Assembly (NCBI GenBank): GCA_041748075.1
Contig: JBGTDX010000081.1
Coordinates: forward strand, 61,573 to 125,572
DNA: 64,000 nt
Reading direction: 5' to 3'
Source of the DNA: JBGSYJ01 sp041748075
Lineage (GTDB): Bacteria; Acidobacteriota; Thermoanaerobaculia; Gp7-AA8
The notes beneath the pieces are model-generated. The model saw only the letters and a list, made by a program, of their open reading frames with translations, was not told where the DNA came from and did no database searches. Of this stretch, positions 18,113-26,820 are shown piece after piece; position 1 is the first letter of the stretch, and every line of letters starts with the position of its first letter. Made by a program: the position numbers and the translations under genes.

Positions 18113-19138
18113 ATGGCTGTGAAATCACTGTTGTCGATGTTCTCGAACGACCTGGCCATCGACCTCGGGACCGCAAACACGCTGGTCTACGCAAAAAACA
18201 AGGGCATCGTCGTGCGCGAGCCCTCGATCGTGGCGGTCAACAAGATCACTGGCAAGGTCGAGGCAGTCGGCAAAGAGGCCAAGGAAATGCTCGGGCGTAC
18301 GCCGGGCAACATCGTCGCCATCCGCCCGATGAAAGACGGGGTGATCGCGGACTTCGAAGTGACCGAGAAGATGCTCGATTACTTCATCAAGAAGGCGCAC
18401 GGGCGCTCGTTTCTCGTCAAGCCGCGCATCGTCATCTCGGTGCCGTCCGAGATCACCCAGGTCGAAAAGCGGGCCGTGAAGGACTCGGCACTCCGCGCCG
18501 GGGCCACCGAGGTCTACCTGATCGAGCAGGCGATGGCTGCCGCGATCGGGGCCGGCCTGCCGATCACCGATCCCACGGGCAATATGATCGTCGACATTGG
18601 AGGCGGAACCACCGATGTGGCCGTGATCTCGCTTGCAGGCATCGTCTACTCCCGCTCCGTTCGCGTGGCGGGCAACGAGATGGACGACGCAATCATTCAG
18701 TACATCAAACGCAAGTACAACCTGCTGATCGGCGAGCGATCCGCGGAGCAGGTAAAAATGGAGATCGGATCGGCATTTCCTCTCGACGAGGAGATGACCA
18801 TGGAGATCAAGGGGCGCGACCTCGTCGAAGGCGTTCCGAAAACTCTGGTCATCTCGGACGAGGAAATCCGGGAGGCCCTCTCGGAGACGGTGACCACGAT
18901 CGTCGAGGCTGTCCGGGTGGCGCTGGAGCGGACTCCGCCGGAGCTCTCGGCGGACATCATGGACAAGGGAATCATCATCGCGGGCGGCGGCTCGATGCTC
19001 AAGAATCTGGACAAGCGGCTGCGTGAAGAGACCGGACTCCCGGTTACGCTCGCCGAAGATCCGCTGGCCTGCGTGGCCCTCGGAACGGGCCAGATGCTTA
19101 CAGACTTCAATCTACTCAGAAAAATCTCGATCGACTAG
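18113..19138 (+). CDS. mreB: Rod shape-determining protein MreB
   Basis: Actin-like ATPase that forms membrane-associated filaments guiding lateral wall synthesis. 341 residues from ATG 18113 (MAVKSLLSMFSNDLAIDLGTANT), the family length. Phosphate 1 motif DLGTANTLVY, phosphate 2 VDIGGGTTDVAVI, adenosine motif IIIAGGGSMLKNLD are all intact. The open frame runs upstream through the CTCAGAA repeat, which is in the stop-free orientation on this strand, but that extension is not MreB. First gene of mreBCD-mrdA-rodA; AAAGGA SD sits ~9 bp upstream. Confidence 0.97.
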   Translation: MAVKSLLSMFSNDLAIDLGTANTLVYAKNKGIVVREPSIVAVNKITGKVEAVGKEAKEMLGRTPGNIVAIRPMKDGVIADFEVTEKMLDYFIKKAHGRSFLVKPRIVISVPSEITQVEKRAVKDSALRAGATEVYLIEQAMAAAIGAGLPITDPTGNMIVDIGGGTTDVAVISLAGIVYSRSVRVAGNEMDDAIIQYIKRKYNLLIGERSAEQVKMEIGSAFPLDEEMTMEIKGRDLVEGVPKTLVISDEEIREALSETVTTIVEAVRVALERTPPELSADIMDKGIIIAGGGSMLKNLDKRLREETGLPVTLAEDPLACVALGTGQMLTDFNLLRKISID

Positions 19139-19161
19139 GTTCCTAAAACTCCCTCAAGAGC

Positions 19162-20013
19162 ATGCAAGTTGCCGTCGAACGCCGTCCCACGCTTCTGTTT
19201 CTCATCGTTCTAGCGGTGCTCTTCCTTCTGATGAGCGCCAGCACACGAACGCGGGTGCTGGGAGAGACGCGGACGATGTTCGAACGGACCGTGATGACGA
19301 TTTTTTCGCCCGTGCCTAAGGCAGTCAATTACGTTGGCCAGAACGCGGAAGACATCTACCACGGCTACATCGACATGCGACGGGCGGTGGATGACAACCT
19401 GCGGCTCAATCGCGAAGTCACACGGCTGACCAACGAAAATCTGGGACTGCGGCAGTCGGCAAGCGATCTGTCGCGGTTGCGCTCGCTGCTCGGCTATTCC
19501 GAACAGTTCGCCATGCCGACTCTGCTCGCGAACGTGATCATGCTCGACACCGCGAGCCGGTTCAAGTCCGTGATCCTCGACCGCGGCTCCGACCATGGAG
19601 TCGAGGTCAACGACGCCGTGGTCAATGCTCAGGGGCTGGTGGGACGAGTCGTGCTCACGACCAGAGATCTTTCGAAGGTTCAGCTCATCGTGGATCAGCA
19701 CGCTGCGGTCGGCTCGATGCTCGATCGCACGCGGCGTCAGGGGATCGTCCGTGGAAATGGCAGCGGAGGAGTCGAGATGTACTACGTTCCGTCGCTGACG
19801 GACGTGGCGGTCGGCGACTCAATCGTGACTGCCGGGATTGACGGGATCTATCCGAAGGGACTGGCAGTCGCTGTCGTTACCGACGTGGCCGAAGGCCGGG
19901 ATCTGTTCAAGAAGATTGTAGTGGTTCCGACCGTAGACTTCGGCAAACTCGAAGAGGTGATCATTCTCCAGACGAGGAAGATTCCCCCGGCGGTTGCGAG
20001 GTACCAGCCTTGA
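19162..20013 (+). CDS. mreC: Rod shape-determining protein MreC
   Basis: Bitopic inner-membrane protein that activates the RodA-PBP2 complex from the periplasmic side. 283 residues: N-terminal TM (TLLFLIVLAVLFLLMSAST), coiled coil (~65-105), then the beta-barrel MreC core with DRGSDHGVEVNDAVVNAQGLVGRVV and IVTAGIDGIYPKGLAVAVV. ATG 19162, 23 bp after mreB; the stop overlaps the TTG start of mreD. Confidence 0.94.
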   Translation: MQVAVERRPTLLFLIVLAVLFLLMSASTRTRVLGETRTMFERTVMTIFSPVPKAVNYVGQNAEDIYHGYIDMRRAVDDNLRLNREVTRLTNENLGLRQSASDLSRLRSLLGYSEQFAMPTLLANVIMLDTASRFKSVILDRGSDHGVEVNDAVVNAQGLVGRVVLTTRDLSKVQLIVDQHAAVGSMLDRTRRQGIVRGNGSGGVEMYYVPSLTDVAVGDSIVTAGIDGIYPKGLAVAVVTDVAEGRDLFKKIVVVPTVDFGKLEEVIILQTRKIPPAVARYQP

Positions 20014-20516
20014 GATGGCTCCGCTTCGTGATCGGGCTGCTGCTCGCCCTGACGCTCCACTCACTTCTGGACAACTTCTATCCCAACGCTCTGGCGTTCT
20101 TCAATCCGTACATCATTCTGGTCGTCTACTACTCCATGGGAGGCAACCTGTTCGGGGCCATCGTCGCGGGAGTGCTCGCGGGCCTGGTCCAGGATGCATT
20201 CTCAGGCGCGATTTTCGGCCTGCACGCCTTTTCGCTGACCTTCTGCGGCTATCTCGTGGCGTATATCAATTCCCGGCTGGTACTCAGGGGAGCGGCAGCA
20301 TTCGGCGGCGCTCTGATCGTTTCGGTCATCCTCAACGAAATCGTGATCTACGTGCTGGTCAACATCCTGCTGCGCCAGCGGATCGGCATGTTCGAAGAAG
20401 GCCTGCTCATGAAGACGCTGTTCACCTCGCTGTTCGGAGTCCTTATTTACCATCTGCTGTCCCTGTTCCTCCGCGAGGAGCCGATCGAAGCGACGAGAAA
20501 GCCCAGCGGGTGGTGA
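20010..20516 (+). CDS. mreD: Rod shape-determining protein MreD
   Basis: Small integral membrane protein of the elongasome. 168 residues, about five transmembrane segments, with the typical FNPYIILVVYYSM and GAIVAGVLAGLVQDAFSG segments. The start is a TTG that overlaps the mreC TGA stop (TTGA), a sign of translational coupling. The following 232 bp up to mrdA contain only a short GC-rich palindrome. Confidence 0.9.
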   Translation: MRWLRFVIGLLLALTLHSLLDNFYPNALAFFNPYIILVVYYSMGGNLFGAIVAGVLAGLVQDAFSGAIFGLHAFSLTFCGYLVAYINSRLVLRGAAAFGGALIVSVILNEIVIYVLVNILLRQRIGMFEEGLLMKTLFTSLFGVLIYHLLSLFLREEPIEATRKPSGW

Positions 20517-20577
20517 GAGGGAACTTCCCTCTGCCGGCGGTTGTCAGCTCCTCATTCGGGATTGCAGCGCGACCGCA

Positions 20578-20608
20578 TTCTCCCCTGACCCCTATCCCGT
20601 GGGGAGAA
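20578..20608. repeat. GC-rich palindrome in the mreD-mrdA gap
   Basis: TTCTCCCC and GGGGAGAA arms enclose a 15-nt loop. It resembles, but is not identical to, the palindrome at 56635-56662. Neither is followed by a T-run, so a terminator role is not supported. Confidence 0.35.
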
Positions 20609-20748
20609 GGGAAACGGAGGGCGCTGTCATCGTCTTTGCAATGGAGCGCGCACAGAATTTGTTTTTCAGTCTGTTTTCGAGATGTAGGATTCTGAACAAC
20701 GCCGTCCATCTCGCGAGAAACTACTGATTCCTGACTACGGATCCTTCT

Positions 20749-22677
20749 ATGCGCGCCTATCGAGACGATCAGAAATTCGTGAACTTCCGGATCAACATCC
20801 TGATCTGGAGTATTGTGATGGTCTTCGTTTTTCTTGCGGGCGCCTTCTGGTGGGTCCAGGGCGTTCAGGCCGAGCGCTTCCGCGGCCTGTCCGAGTCCAA
20901 CCATCTCCGTGAGATTCCGATCCCTGCCAAACGGGGACTGATCCTGGACCGCAACGGAAAGATTCTCGTCGACAACGAGCCTGCCTACTCACTGATGCTG
21001 CGCCGGGCCGATCTGCGACAGCGCGTCAGGACGGAGCCGGAGTTCAATGATCGGATGCTCGCGTTCGTCAGCAAAACGCTCGGCGTCACGATCGAGGATC
21101 TCCAGGCGAGGATGGAGAGTCAGAAGCGAACACCATTCACCCGCCCGATCCGCATCGCCGATGACCTGACCGTCGCCCAGATCGCCGAGTTCGAGGCAAA
21201 CCAGCTCACCTACCCCGTCCTGAGTGTCGAGACCGTACAGCGCCGCAATTACCGCTATGGAACCATGGCGGCCCACGTACTCGGTTACATGGGTGAGGCT
21301 ACTGAAGACGACATGAAGAAGGATCTCAGCCTCAAGCTCGGCGACCTGATCGGCAAAAAGGGCGTCGAGCTGGTGTACGACGAGTACCTGCGTGGCCGGG
21401 ACGGCGCGCGCTACATGATCGTGGACACGCACGGGAAGGAGCTCTCGGAGTACGTGTCCGCCAGGCGCGAGCCGGTGGCCGGTCAGAACGTGACGCTCAC
21501 GCTCGATTTCGAACTGCAGCGCCGGGCTGAGCAGTACTTCATCGAGGGAGAACGGGTCGGAGCCGCAGTCGCTCTCGATCCAAAGTCGGGAGAGGTCATG
21601 GCGATGGTATCGAGCCCGGCGTTCAACCCGAACGTCTACTCCCGCCGCTTCACGCCCGAGGTTTACAAAACGATTCTTTCGAATCCATTCAAGATCGAGC
21701 TCAACAGGGCCATATCCGGACTCTACTCCCCCGGTTCCGTCTTTAAGGTGGTCATGCTCATGGCCGGTCTCGAGTCCGGCGTGATCAACCCTTCCACGAC
21801 GTTTCACTGCGGAGGCAGCGAGGCGTTCTTCGGACGCCGCTTCCGCTGCTGGAAGCGAGAGGGCCACGGCACGGTGGACGGCCAGAGGGCGATGAAGGTG
21901 TCCTGCGACATCTTCTTCTACAACACGGGAGCGCGGCTGGGCGTCGACCGGATTGCTGCCTATGCCCGCAACCTCACCTTCGGTGAGCTTTCGAAGATTG
22001 ATCTCGAGAACGAAAAGGCCGGGCTGGTTCCCAGCGAGGAATGGGCCCGCGTGAAACAGAACAGAAAATGGTATCCGAGTGAGACTATTTCGGTCTCGAT
22101 CGGTCAGGGACCGCTCATCGTCACCCCGCTGCAGATCGCCAACATGATGGCCGCGATTGCTAATGGCGGGGACGTGCTTCGTCCCCACGTGTTGAAGATG
22201 GTCGAGGTCAGGGAGCCGAACGGAACCCTCACGAGAAAGCAGGTCGCGCCCGAAGTGCTTCACGAGATCAATCTGCCCCCGCACGCCCTGAACGCGGTGC
22301 GCAACGCCCTCTGGAAAGTGGTCAATGAGCAGGGTGGAACGGGCAGCATCGCGCGGATCGAGGGGCTCGACGTGGCGGGCAAGACCGGAACCGTCCAGGT
22401 GATCGCTCAGTCCGGCTGGAAACAGAAACTTCCCTTCAAGTACAAGGATCACGCATGGTTTGCGGCCTTCGCCCCTCGGGACAGCGCCGACCTGGTGGTC
22501 GTGGTCTTCGTCGAGCATGGGGAAGCCGGCAGCTCGAACGCCGCTCCGCTCGCCAAACAACTCTTCCAGGCACGCTTCACAGATACGGGCGTGGAGACGA
22601 TCGACCTGGCGGACCCGGCCACACTCGAACAGTTGCGTGCGGGAGAACTACCTCAGCCCGGCGTTTCCAGACAGTGA
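20749..22677 (+). CDS. mrdA: Penicillin-binding protein 2 (elongasome transpeptidase)
   Basis: Class B monofunctional D,D-transpeptidase that cross-links peptidoglycan together with RodA. 642 residues: N-terminal TM (~18-40), PBP dimerisation domain with IPIPAKRGLILDRNGKILVDN, and transpeptidase domain with SxxK at S330-V-F-K333 (YSPGSVFK), the second motif as S385-C-D387 (KVSCDIFFYN) and K545-T-G-T548 (AGKTGTVQV). The SCD triad variant is seen in many PBP2 proteins. Fourth gene of the mre operon; rodA follows after 37 bp. Confidence 0.95.
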   Translation: MRAYRDDQKFVNFRINILIWSIVMVFVFLAGAFWWVQGVQAERFRGLSESNHLREIPIPAKRGLILDRNGKILVDNEPAYSLMLRRADLRQRVRTEPEFNDRMLAFVSKTLGVTIEDLQARMESQKRTPFTRPIRIADDLTVAQIAEFEANQLTYPVLSVETVQRRNYRYGTMAAHVLGYMGEATEDDMKKDLSLKLGDLIGKKGVELVYDEYLRGRDGARYMIVDTHGKELSEYVSARREPVAGQNVTLTLDFELQRRAEQYFIEGERVGAAVALDPKSGEVMAMVSSPAFNPNVYSRRFTPEVYKTILSNPFKIELNRAISGLYSPGSVFKVVMLMAGLESGVINPSTTFHCGGSEAFFGRRFRCWKREGHGTVDGQRAMKVSCDIFFYNTGARLGVDRIAAYARNLTFGELSKIDLENEKAGLVPSEEWARVKQNRKWYPSETISVSIGQGPLIVTPLQIANMMAAIANGGDVLRPHVLKMVEVREPNGTLTRKQVAPEVLHEINLPPHALNAVRNALWKVVNEQGGTGSIARIEGLDVAGKTGTVQVIAQSGWKQKLPFKYKDHAWFAAFAPRDSADLVVVVFVEHGEAGSSNAAPLAKQLFQARFTDTGVETIDLADPATLEQLRAGELPQPGVSRQ

Positions 22678-22714
22678 GACGCATGATTACGCCTGACAGC
22701 TCAGCGGTGCCCGC

Positions 22715-23809
22715 ATGCTAGACAACCGGGCGGTCTCGCGGATCGACTGGAACATGATCGGCACGGCGATCATCATCGCCGCCATCGGTTGCCTGCTGGT
22801 TTACAGTTCCACGTATTTCGGCAGCAACGCGCCGTTGTTCCAGAAGCAGATTCTGTGGGTCTGCATCGGCATCGCACTGATGATCGTGTTCATGCTGGTC
22901 GACTACCGCGTGTTCTTCGACATCTCGCTGATCCTTTACGGCATCGGGATGATTCTGCTTCTCTACCTGCTCATCTGGGAAAAGACCACGGCGAACGTCA
23001 GTTCGTGGATCCACGTCGGAGGGTTTCAATTTCAACCTGCGGAGTTCATGAAGATCTTCGTGGCTCTGGTTCTGGCGCGGTACTTCGACTCGAATGACCG
23101 GGCCTATCTGACGTTCCGGAGCTTCGCCATGATCACCCTGATCATAGGCGCACCTCTGGTGCTGATTCTGGTCCAGCCCGACTTCGGATCCGCAGCGACA
23201 TTCTTTCCACTGATCGCCGCGGCCATGTTCTTCGGCGGCGTCAAACCGAGGTACTGGATCATTGCGATTCTCATCGCGGCGATCGCCCTGCCAAGCGCCT
23301 GGTTCTTCGTTCTCAAGCCGTATCAGCAGGAACGGATCATGATCTTTCTCGACCCGGAACGGGATCCTCTCGGTTCGGGCTACCAGGTGACTCAGGCAAA
23401 GATCGCGATCGGATCGGGTGGCATCACCGGCAAAGGCTTCCGACAGGGAACTCAGGCGAAGCTCGAATACCTCCCCGCCAACCACACCGACTTCATCTTC
23501 GCCGTCCTTGGAGAGGAGTGGGGCTTCGTCGGCGTCATCGTCGTGCTGACGCTCTACCTGTTCCTCATTCTGCAGGCTTTCCAGATTGCAAAGACCTCAC
23601 GGGATCGAGGTGGAACCTTCCTTGCCATCTGCCTGATTTCGTTCTTCGTCTTTCACATCGTCATCAACGTGGCGATGCAGATCGGACTGCTGCCAACCAC
23701 CGGCATTCCTCTGCCTCTGATCTCGTACGGAGGCTCGTCGACGATGATGTTTTTCATCGCGATCGGGCTCATTCTGAATGTGGATTATCGGAAGTTCGTG
23801 AATGTGTGA
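22715..23809 (+). CDS. rodA: Rod shape-determining protein RodA (SEDS glycosyltransferase)
   Basis: Polytopic SEDS-family peptidoglycan polymerase, partner of PBP2. 364 residues with about ten membrane segments; conserved SEDS segments FQFQPAEFMKI, VQPDFGSA, DPERDPLGSGYQVTQAKIAIGSGG, LPANHTDFIFAVLGEEWGF and PLISYGGSS are all present, including the catalytic-site aspartate in the extracellular loop after TM7-8. Last gene of the mreBCD-mrdA-rodA operon; heptamer arrays follow instead of a classic terminator. Confidence 0.95.
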   Translation: MLDNRAVSRIDWNMIGTAIIIAAIGCLLVYSSTYFGSNAPLFQKQILWVCIGIALMIVFMLVDYRVFFDISLILYGIGMILLLYLLIWEKTTANVSSWIHVGGFQFQPAEFMKIFVALVLARYFDSNDRAYLTFRSFAMITLIIGAPLVLILVQPDFGSAATFFPLIAAAMFFGGVKPRYWIIAILIAAIALPSAWFFVLKPYQQERIMIFLDPERDPLGSGYQVTQAKIAIGSGGITGKGFRQGTQAKLEYLPANHTDFIFAVLGEEWGFVGVIVVLTLYLFLILQAFQIAKTSRDRGGTFLAICLISFFVFHIVINVAMQIGLLPTTGIPLPLISYGGSSTMMFFIAIGLILNVDYRKFVNV

Positions 23810-23875
23810 CGGGGGAGTAGCCAGGAGTCAGTAGTCTTCACTGAGATTAGTGTCGACAGCGGAAGGAGCTGAATA

Positions 23876-23952
23876 AGAGTGAAGGGAGAAGAGTGAAGAG
23901 TGAAAAGGGACCCCCCGCTTTCACTCTTCACCCTTCACTCTTCACCCTTCTT
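23876..23952. repeat. GTGAAGA / CTCTTCA heptamer element with inverted arms
   Basis: Left arm 23876-23906 contains GTGAAGG, GTGAAGA, GTGAAAA units; right arm 23919-23952 is TCACTCT TCACCCT repeated. The loop is a short GGGACCCCCC stretch, so the two arms could form one long hairpin. It lies in the convergent gap between rodA (+) and hup (-). Confidence 0.75.
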
Positions 23953-24020
23953 CGTTATGCCAAGGCCAGATAGCACAAACTCGGGAGAACCTACTGACTC
24001 CTGGCTACTGACTACTCCCC

Positions 24021-24290
24021 TTACACCAGATTCCGCAGCTCCTTGCCCGGCTTGAACCGGATCGTATTGCCGGGAGGAATCTTCACTTCGACACCGGTCT
24101 TGGGATTCCGGCCTATGCCCTTTTTACGCTGCTTTACCTGAAACACACCGAAACCGCGGAGCTCGATTCGCTGGCCGTTTGCAAGTGCGTTTCGAAGGCC
24201 TTCGATGATCGTGTCCACGGCCTGCGCGGCCTTCCCGCGAGATACGTCCGTACCCTCCGCGACTCTGCTGACGATGTCTGCCTTGATCAT
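24021..24290 (-). CDS. hup: HU/IHF-family DNA-binding protein
   Basis: 89-residue histone-like protein that bends DNA as a dimer. The beta-arm signature GRNPKTGVEVKIPPGNTIRFKPGK is intact, with the GRNP tip proline that intercalates in DNA. HU and IHF cannot be told apart safely from this copy alone. SD AGGAGG lies 4 bp before the ATG; a near-consensus promoter is directly upstream (24311-24339), predicting a leader of only about 14 nt. Confidence 0.92.
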   Translation of the reverse strand: MIKADIVSRVAEGTDVSRGKAAQAVDTIIEGLRNALANGQRIELRGFGVFQVKQRKKGIGRNPKTGVEVKIPPGNTIRFKPGKELRNLV

Positions 24291-24310
24291 TCAGCCTCCT
24301 GGAAGGTGCG

Positions 24311-24339
24311 ATTATAAAGATCCTGGCGACGGATGGCAA
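24311..24339 (-). promoter_or_regulatory. Sigma-70 promoter of hup
   Basis: On the minus strand TTGCCA and a perfect TATAAT are separated by exactly 17 bp, ending about 21 bp before the hup ATG at 24290. Strongest consensus promoter seen in the window. Confidence 0.75.
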
Positions 24340-24351
24340 CACGGGAAGCTA

Positions 24352-24380
24352 TTGATTCTTTTAAACTTGCGTGCTATGGA
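24352..24380 (+). promoter_or_regulatory. Sigma-70 promoter of the S4-domain gene
   Basis: TTGATT (24352-24357), 17-bp spacer, TATGGA (24375-24380). Transcription would begin close to 24387-24388, only a few bases before ATG 24392, so the message would be nearly leaderless. It also excludes the alternative GTG at 24371 as a start. Confidence 0.55.
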
Positions 24381-24391
24381 TTCCTGACCCC

Positions 24392-24745
24392 ATGGAGAGA
24401 CACAGGCTCGATCACTGGCTCAAGCTTGTCTGCGTCTACAAGCACCGCGCCGACGCGACGGAAGCCTGCAAGGGTGGTCATGTGAAGCTGAACGGAGCCC
24501 GCGCGAAGGCGTCGGCAACGGTGCGTGAGGGCGACATGGTCGAGATCACCTCCGACCACATCCGCCGCTTCGTTGTTCTCGGCTTGCCCGAACACACCAT
24601 CTCGAAGGAAGTTGCGCGAACGATGTATCGAGACGAATCCCCGCCACGGCCGGCAGCACCACCCCGCAACGCGACCCGGGAACGGGGAGCCGGACGTCCG
24701 ACGAAACGGGAGCGGCGAGAGATGGAACAGTGGCGCAGGAAGTAG
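24392..24745 (+). CDS. hslR: S4-domain RNA-binding protein (Hsp15/RqcP-like)
   Basis: 117 residues from ATG 24392 (MERHRLDHWLKLVCVYKHRADA). The S4 domain covers ~1-65 with the RNA-binding GGHVKLNGARAKASATVREGD motif pattern; the tail is basic and low in complexity (RPTKRERREMEQWRRK). Relatives bind stalled 50S subunits carrying peptidyl-tRNA (Hsp15, RqcP). No clear SD; see the promoter, which would give a nearly leaderless mRNA. Convergent with pheS, 40 bp away. Confidence 0.8.
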   Translation: MERHRLDHWLKLVCVYKHRADATEACKGGHVKLNGARAKASATVREGDMVEITSDHIRRFVVLGLPEHTISKEVARTMYRDESPPRPAAPPRNATRERGAGRPTKRERREMEQWRRK

Positions 24746-24785
24746 AGAGAGTCTTCCCCCCTCACGCGGAGAGAGGAAAGCAAAT

Positions 24786-25808
24786 CTAAAACTGCTCGAG
24801 GACTCGCAGGTCATTCTCGAACAGCGTACGGATATTCGGCACACCGAACTTCAGCATGGCCACACGGTCAATGCCCATACCGAAGGCAAAGCCGCTCCAC
24901 TGGTCGGGATCCATCCCGACGTTACGCAGAACGTTCGGGTGCACCATGCCGCATCCGAGAATCTCCATCCAGCCGGTCTGCGAACAGGTACCGCAACCCT
25001 CCCCGCTGCAGAAGACGCACGATATGTCGACTTCGGCCGACGGTTCGGTGAAGGGAAAGTAACTCGGCCGGAATCGAACTTTCGTTTCCGGTGTGAAGAT
25101 TCGATGAAGAAAGTGCTCCAGAGTTCCTTTCAGGTGGCCGAAGTGGATGCCGCGGTCGATGAGAAAGCCCTCGACCTGATGGAACATCGGGGATCGGCGC
25201 ATCGTGATCTCATCACGCCGGAACACGCGGCCCGGAGCGAGCACTTTGATCGGAGGCTCCAGACGCTCCATCGCGCGAATCTGCACGTTCGAAGTATGGG
25301 TGCGCAGGAGGAGACCATTGTCGAGAAAGAACGTGTCCTGGCTGTCGCGGGCGGGATGATCGGGCGTGAAGTTGAGCGCCTCGAAGTTGTACCAGTCTGA
25401 TTCGATCTCCGGACCGGATTCGACTGAATATCCCAACTCGGTGAAAATCCGCTCCATTTCCCGCCGCACGATCGTGATCGGATGGTAGTGTCCGAACGCG
25501 GGCCGCCGGCCTGGAAGTGTGACGTCGATGGACTGGCGAGCCTCTTTCTTTGCACCCTCTTCCGAGGAGGCGCGATCCAGCTTCTCCTTGAGATCCGACT
25601 CGATCCGGTCGCGCAACTTGTTGAGCGCATCGCCCGCCTCTTTCTTGTGCTCGGAGGGAACCGTTTTGAGCTTTCCGAAGAGTGAAGGGATCAGGCCGCC
25701 TTTACGCCCGAAATAGCGTACGCGGAGCTGTTCCAGCGCCGCGTGGGTATCAGCCGCACCGATCGCGGCATGGAACTCTTCTTCGACTCTCCTGATTTCC
25801 TCGAGCAT
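24786..25808 (-). CDS. pheS: Phenylalanine--tRNA ligase alpha subunit
   Basis: Catalytic alpha subunit of the (alpha-beta)2 PheRS. 340 residues: N-terminal coiled coil (~1-85), then the class II core with DVTLPGRRPAFGHYHPI, motif 2 PGRVFRRDEITMRRSPMFHQ, the Cys cluster CVFCSGEGCGTC, and motif 3 FAFGMGIDRVAMLKFG. It is complete. The usual partner pheT is not downstream: the next gene is the convergent S4 protein. It follows rplT after a terminator-like hairpin. Confidence 0.95.
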   Translation of the reverse strand: MLEEIRRVEEEFHAAIGAADTHAALEQLRVRYFGRKGGLIPSLFGKLKTVPSEHKKEAGDALNKLRDRIESDLKEKLDRASSEEGAKKEARQSIDVTLPGRRPAFGHYHPITIVRREMERIFTELGYSVESGPEIESDWYNFEALNFTPDHPARDSQDTFFLDNGLLLRTHTSNVQIRAMERLEPPIKVLAPGRVFRRDEITMRRSPMFHQVEGFLIDRGIHFGHLKGTLEHFLHRIFTPETKVRFRPSYFPFTEPSAEVDISCVFCSGEGCGTCSQTGWMEILGCGMVHPNVLRNVGMDPDQWSGFAFGMGIDRVAMLKFGVPNIRTLFENDLRVLEQF

Positions 25809-25861
25809 GATCTTCCCTCAAAAGCACGCGTCCACACGCGCTGGCTCCGCGTCCGCCCCCA

Positions 25862-25891
25862 AACAGAAACGCGGGCATTGTAGCCCGCGTT
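25862..25891 (-). terminator. Terminator-like hairpin between rplT and pheS
   Basis: On the minus strand AACGCGGGC-TACAAT-GCCCGCGTT is a perfect 9-bp stem followed by TCTGTTT. The U-tract is interrupted, so it may be a weak terminator or an attenuator controlling entry into pheS, 54 bp downstream. Confidence 0.65.
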
Positions 25892-25918
25892 CGTACGATC
25901 AGTCTGTCGGTTCTCGAA

Positions 25919-26296
25919 TCAGGCGGACTTCTGCTTTCTGCCGTCCAGCGCCGTGCGGGCGCTCTCGACGACGGCCGTAAAGGCCGCAGCGTCGCGAACA
26001 GCGAGGTCTGCGAGAATCTTGCGGTCGAGCGGGGAGCCCGCAACCTTGAGGCCTGCCATCAGCTGGGAGTACGACATACCGTTCAGGCGGGCGGCTGCGT
26101 TGATCCGGGTAATCCAGAGGCTTCTGAAATCGCCTTTACGGTCTTTGCGTCCCGTATAGGCGGAATTGAGCGCCTTGTCGACCGCCTGCTTGGCGATCCG
26201 GTGACCGCGGGACTTCATCCCGTAGAAGCCCTTGGCGAGCTTCAGGATTTTTGCGCGGCGGTTCTTTCTCTTGTTGCCTCGTTTGACTCTGGGCAT
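25919..26296 (-). CDS. rplT: 50S ribosomal protein L20
   Basis: 125 residues; the start MPRVKRGNKRKNRRAKILKL and the KGFYGMKSRGHRIAKQAVDKAL segment are diagnostic of bL20, which binds 23S rRNA early in assembly and represses its own operon in several bacteria. Position after infC and rpmI is the conserved IF3 operon order. The 117-bp rpmI-rplT gap shows no repeat. Confidence 0.96.
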   Translation of the reverse strand: MPRVKRGNKRKNRRAKILKLAKGFYGMKSRGHRIAKQAVDKALNSAYTGRKDRKGDFRSLWITRINAAARLNGMSYSQLMAGLKVAGSPLDRKILADLAVRDAAAFTAVVESARTALDGRKQKSA

Positions 26297-26413
26297 CGTA
26301 ATCTCCTCGTTGTGCCGTGAAGGCTTTTACGAGCGGCCGGGTCAGGAGGTACTTCAAACCGCGGGCGCGCTCTGGGGTGGAGGACGAAGGGCGGAGCCCC
26401 TCATCCGTACCGC

Positions 26414-26611
26414 TTACTTGTACGGAAGCATCCGGTTGACGGTATAGGTATTTGCGCTCGAGACTTCCACCTCGCCAGCCAGACGGCTCTTTCGCCCGGA
26501 TGACTTCTTGGTGAGAATATGCGAATGGAAGGCCTGGCTGCGGACGATCTTTCCCGTTCCCGTCTTCTTGAATCGTTTCGCCGCACCGCGGTGCGTTTTC
26601 ATCTTAGGCAT
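26414..26611 (-). CDS. rpmI: 50S ribosomal protein L35
   Basis: 65 residues from ATG 26611 (MPKMKTHRGAAKRFKKTGTG), the universal bL35 start. The frame is open for another 70 codons upstream, but that stretch runs through the REP palindrome at 26675-26757 (giving the peptide HPERSEGSP) and is not part of L35. Between infC and rplT, as expected. Confidence 0.96.
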   Translation of the reverse strand: MPKMKTHRGAAKRFKKTGTGKIVRSQAFHSHILTKKSSGRKSRLAGEVEVSSANTYTVNRMLPYK

Positions 26612-26674
26612 AGCAATTCCCCTCAAACCTGCCGTAAACCACTGCGTTGACTCGTTGATTCCCGCGGGAGCCGA

Positions 26675-26757
26675 GTAATCCTGAGCGTAGCGAAGGATCC
26701 CCCACGACTTGCGGCCCTTTCGCAAATGCGGGGATCCTTCGCTACGCTCAGGATGAC
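26675..26757. repeat. REP-like palindrome, copy 3 (compensated variant)
   Basis: Left arm has GAGCGTAGCGAAGG where other copies have GAGCGAAGCGAAGG; the right arm has the matching CCTTCGCTACGCTC, so pairing is kept by changes on both sides. Located between infC and rpmI, so it would form a hairpin in the infC-rpmI-rplT mRNA. Confidence 0.85.
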
Positions 26758-26820
26758 AAGCTCGTTTTTTTCGGGCGGGTGGGTCCCAGAACCCCGAAAC
26801 CACAACCCACAACCCGGACA

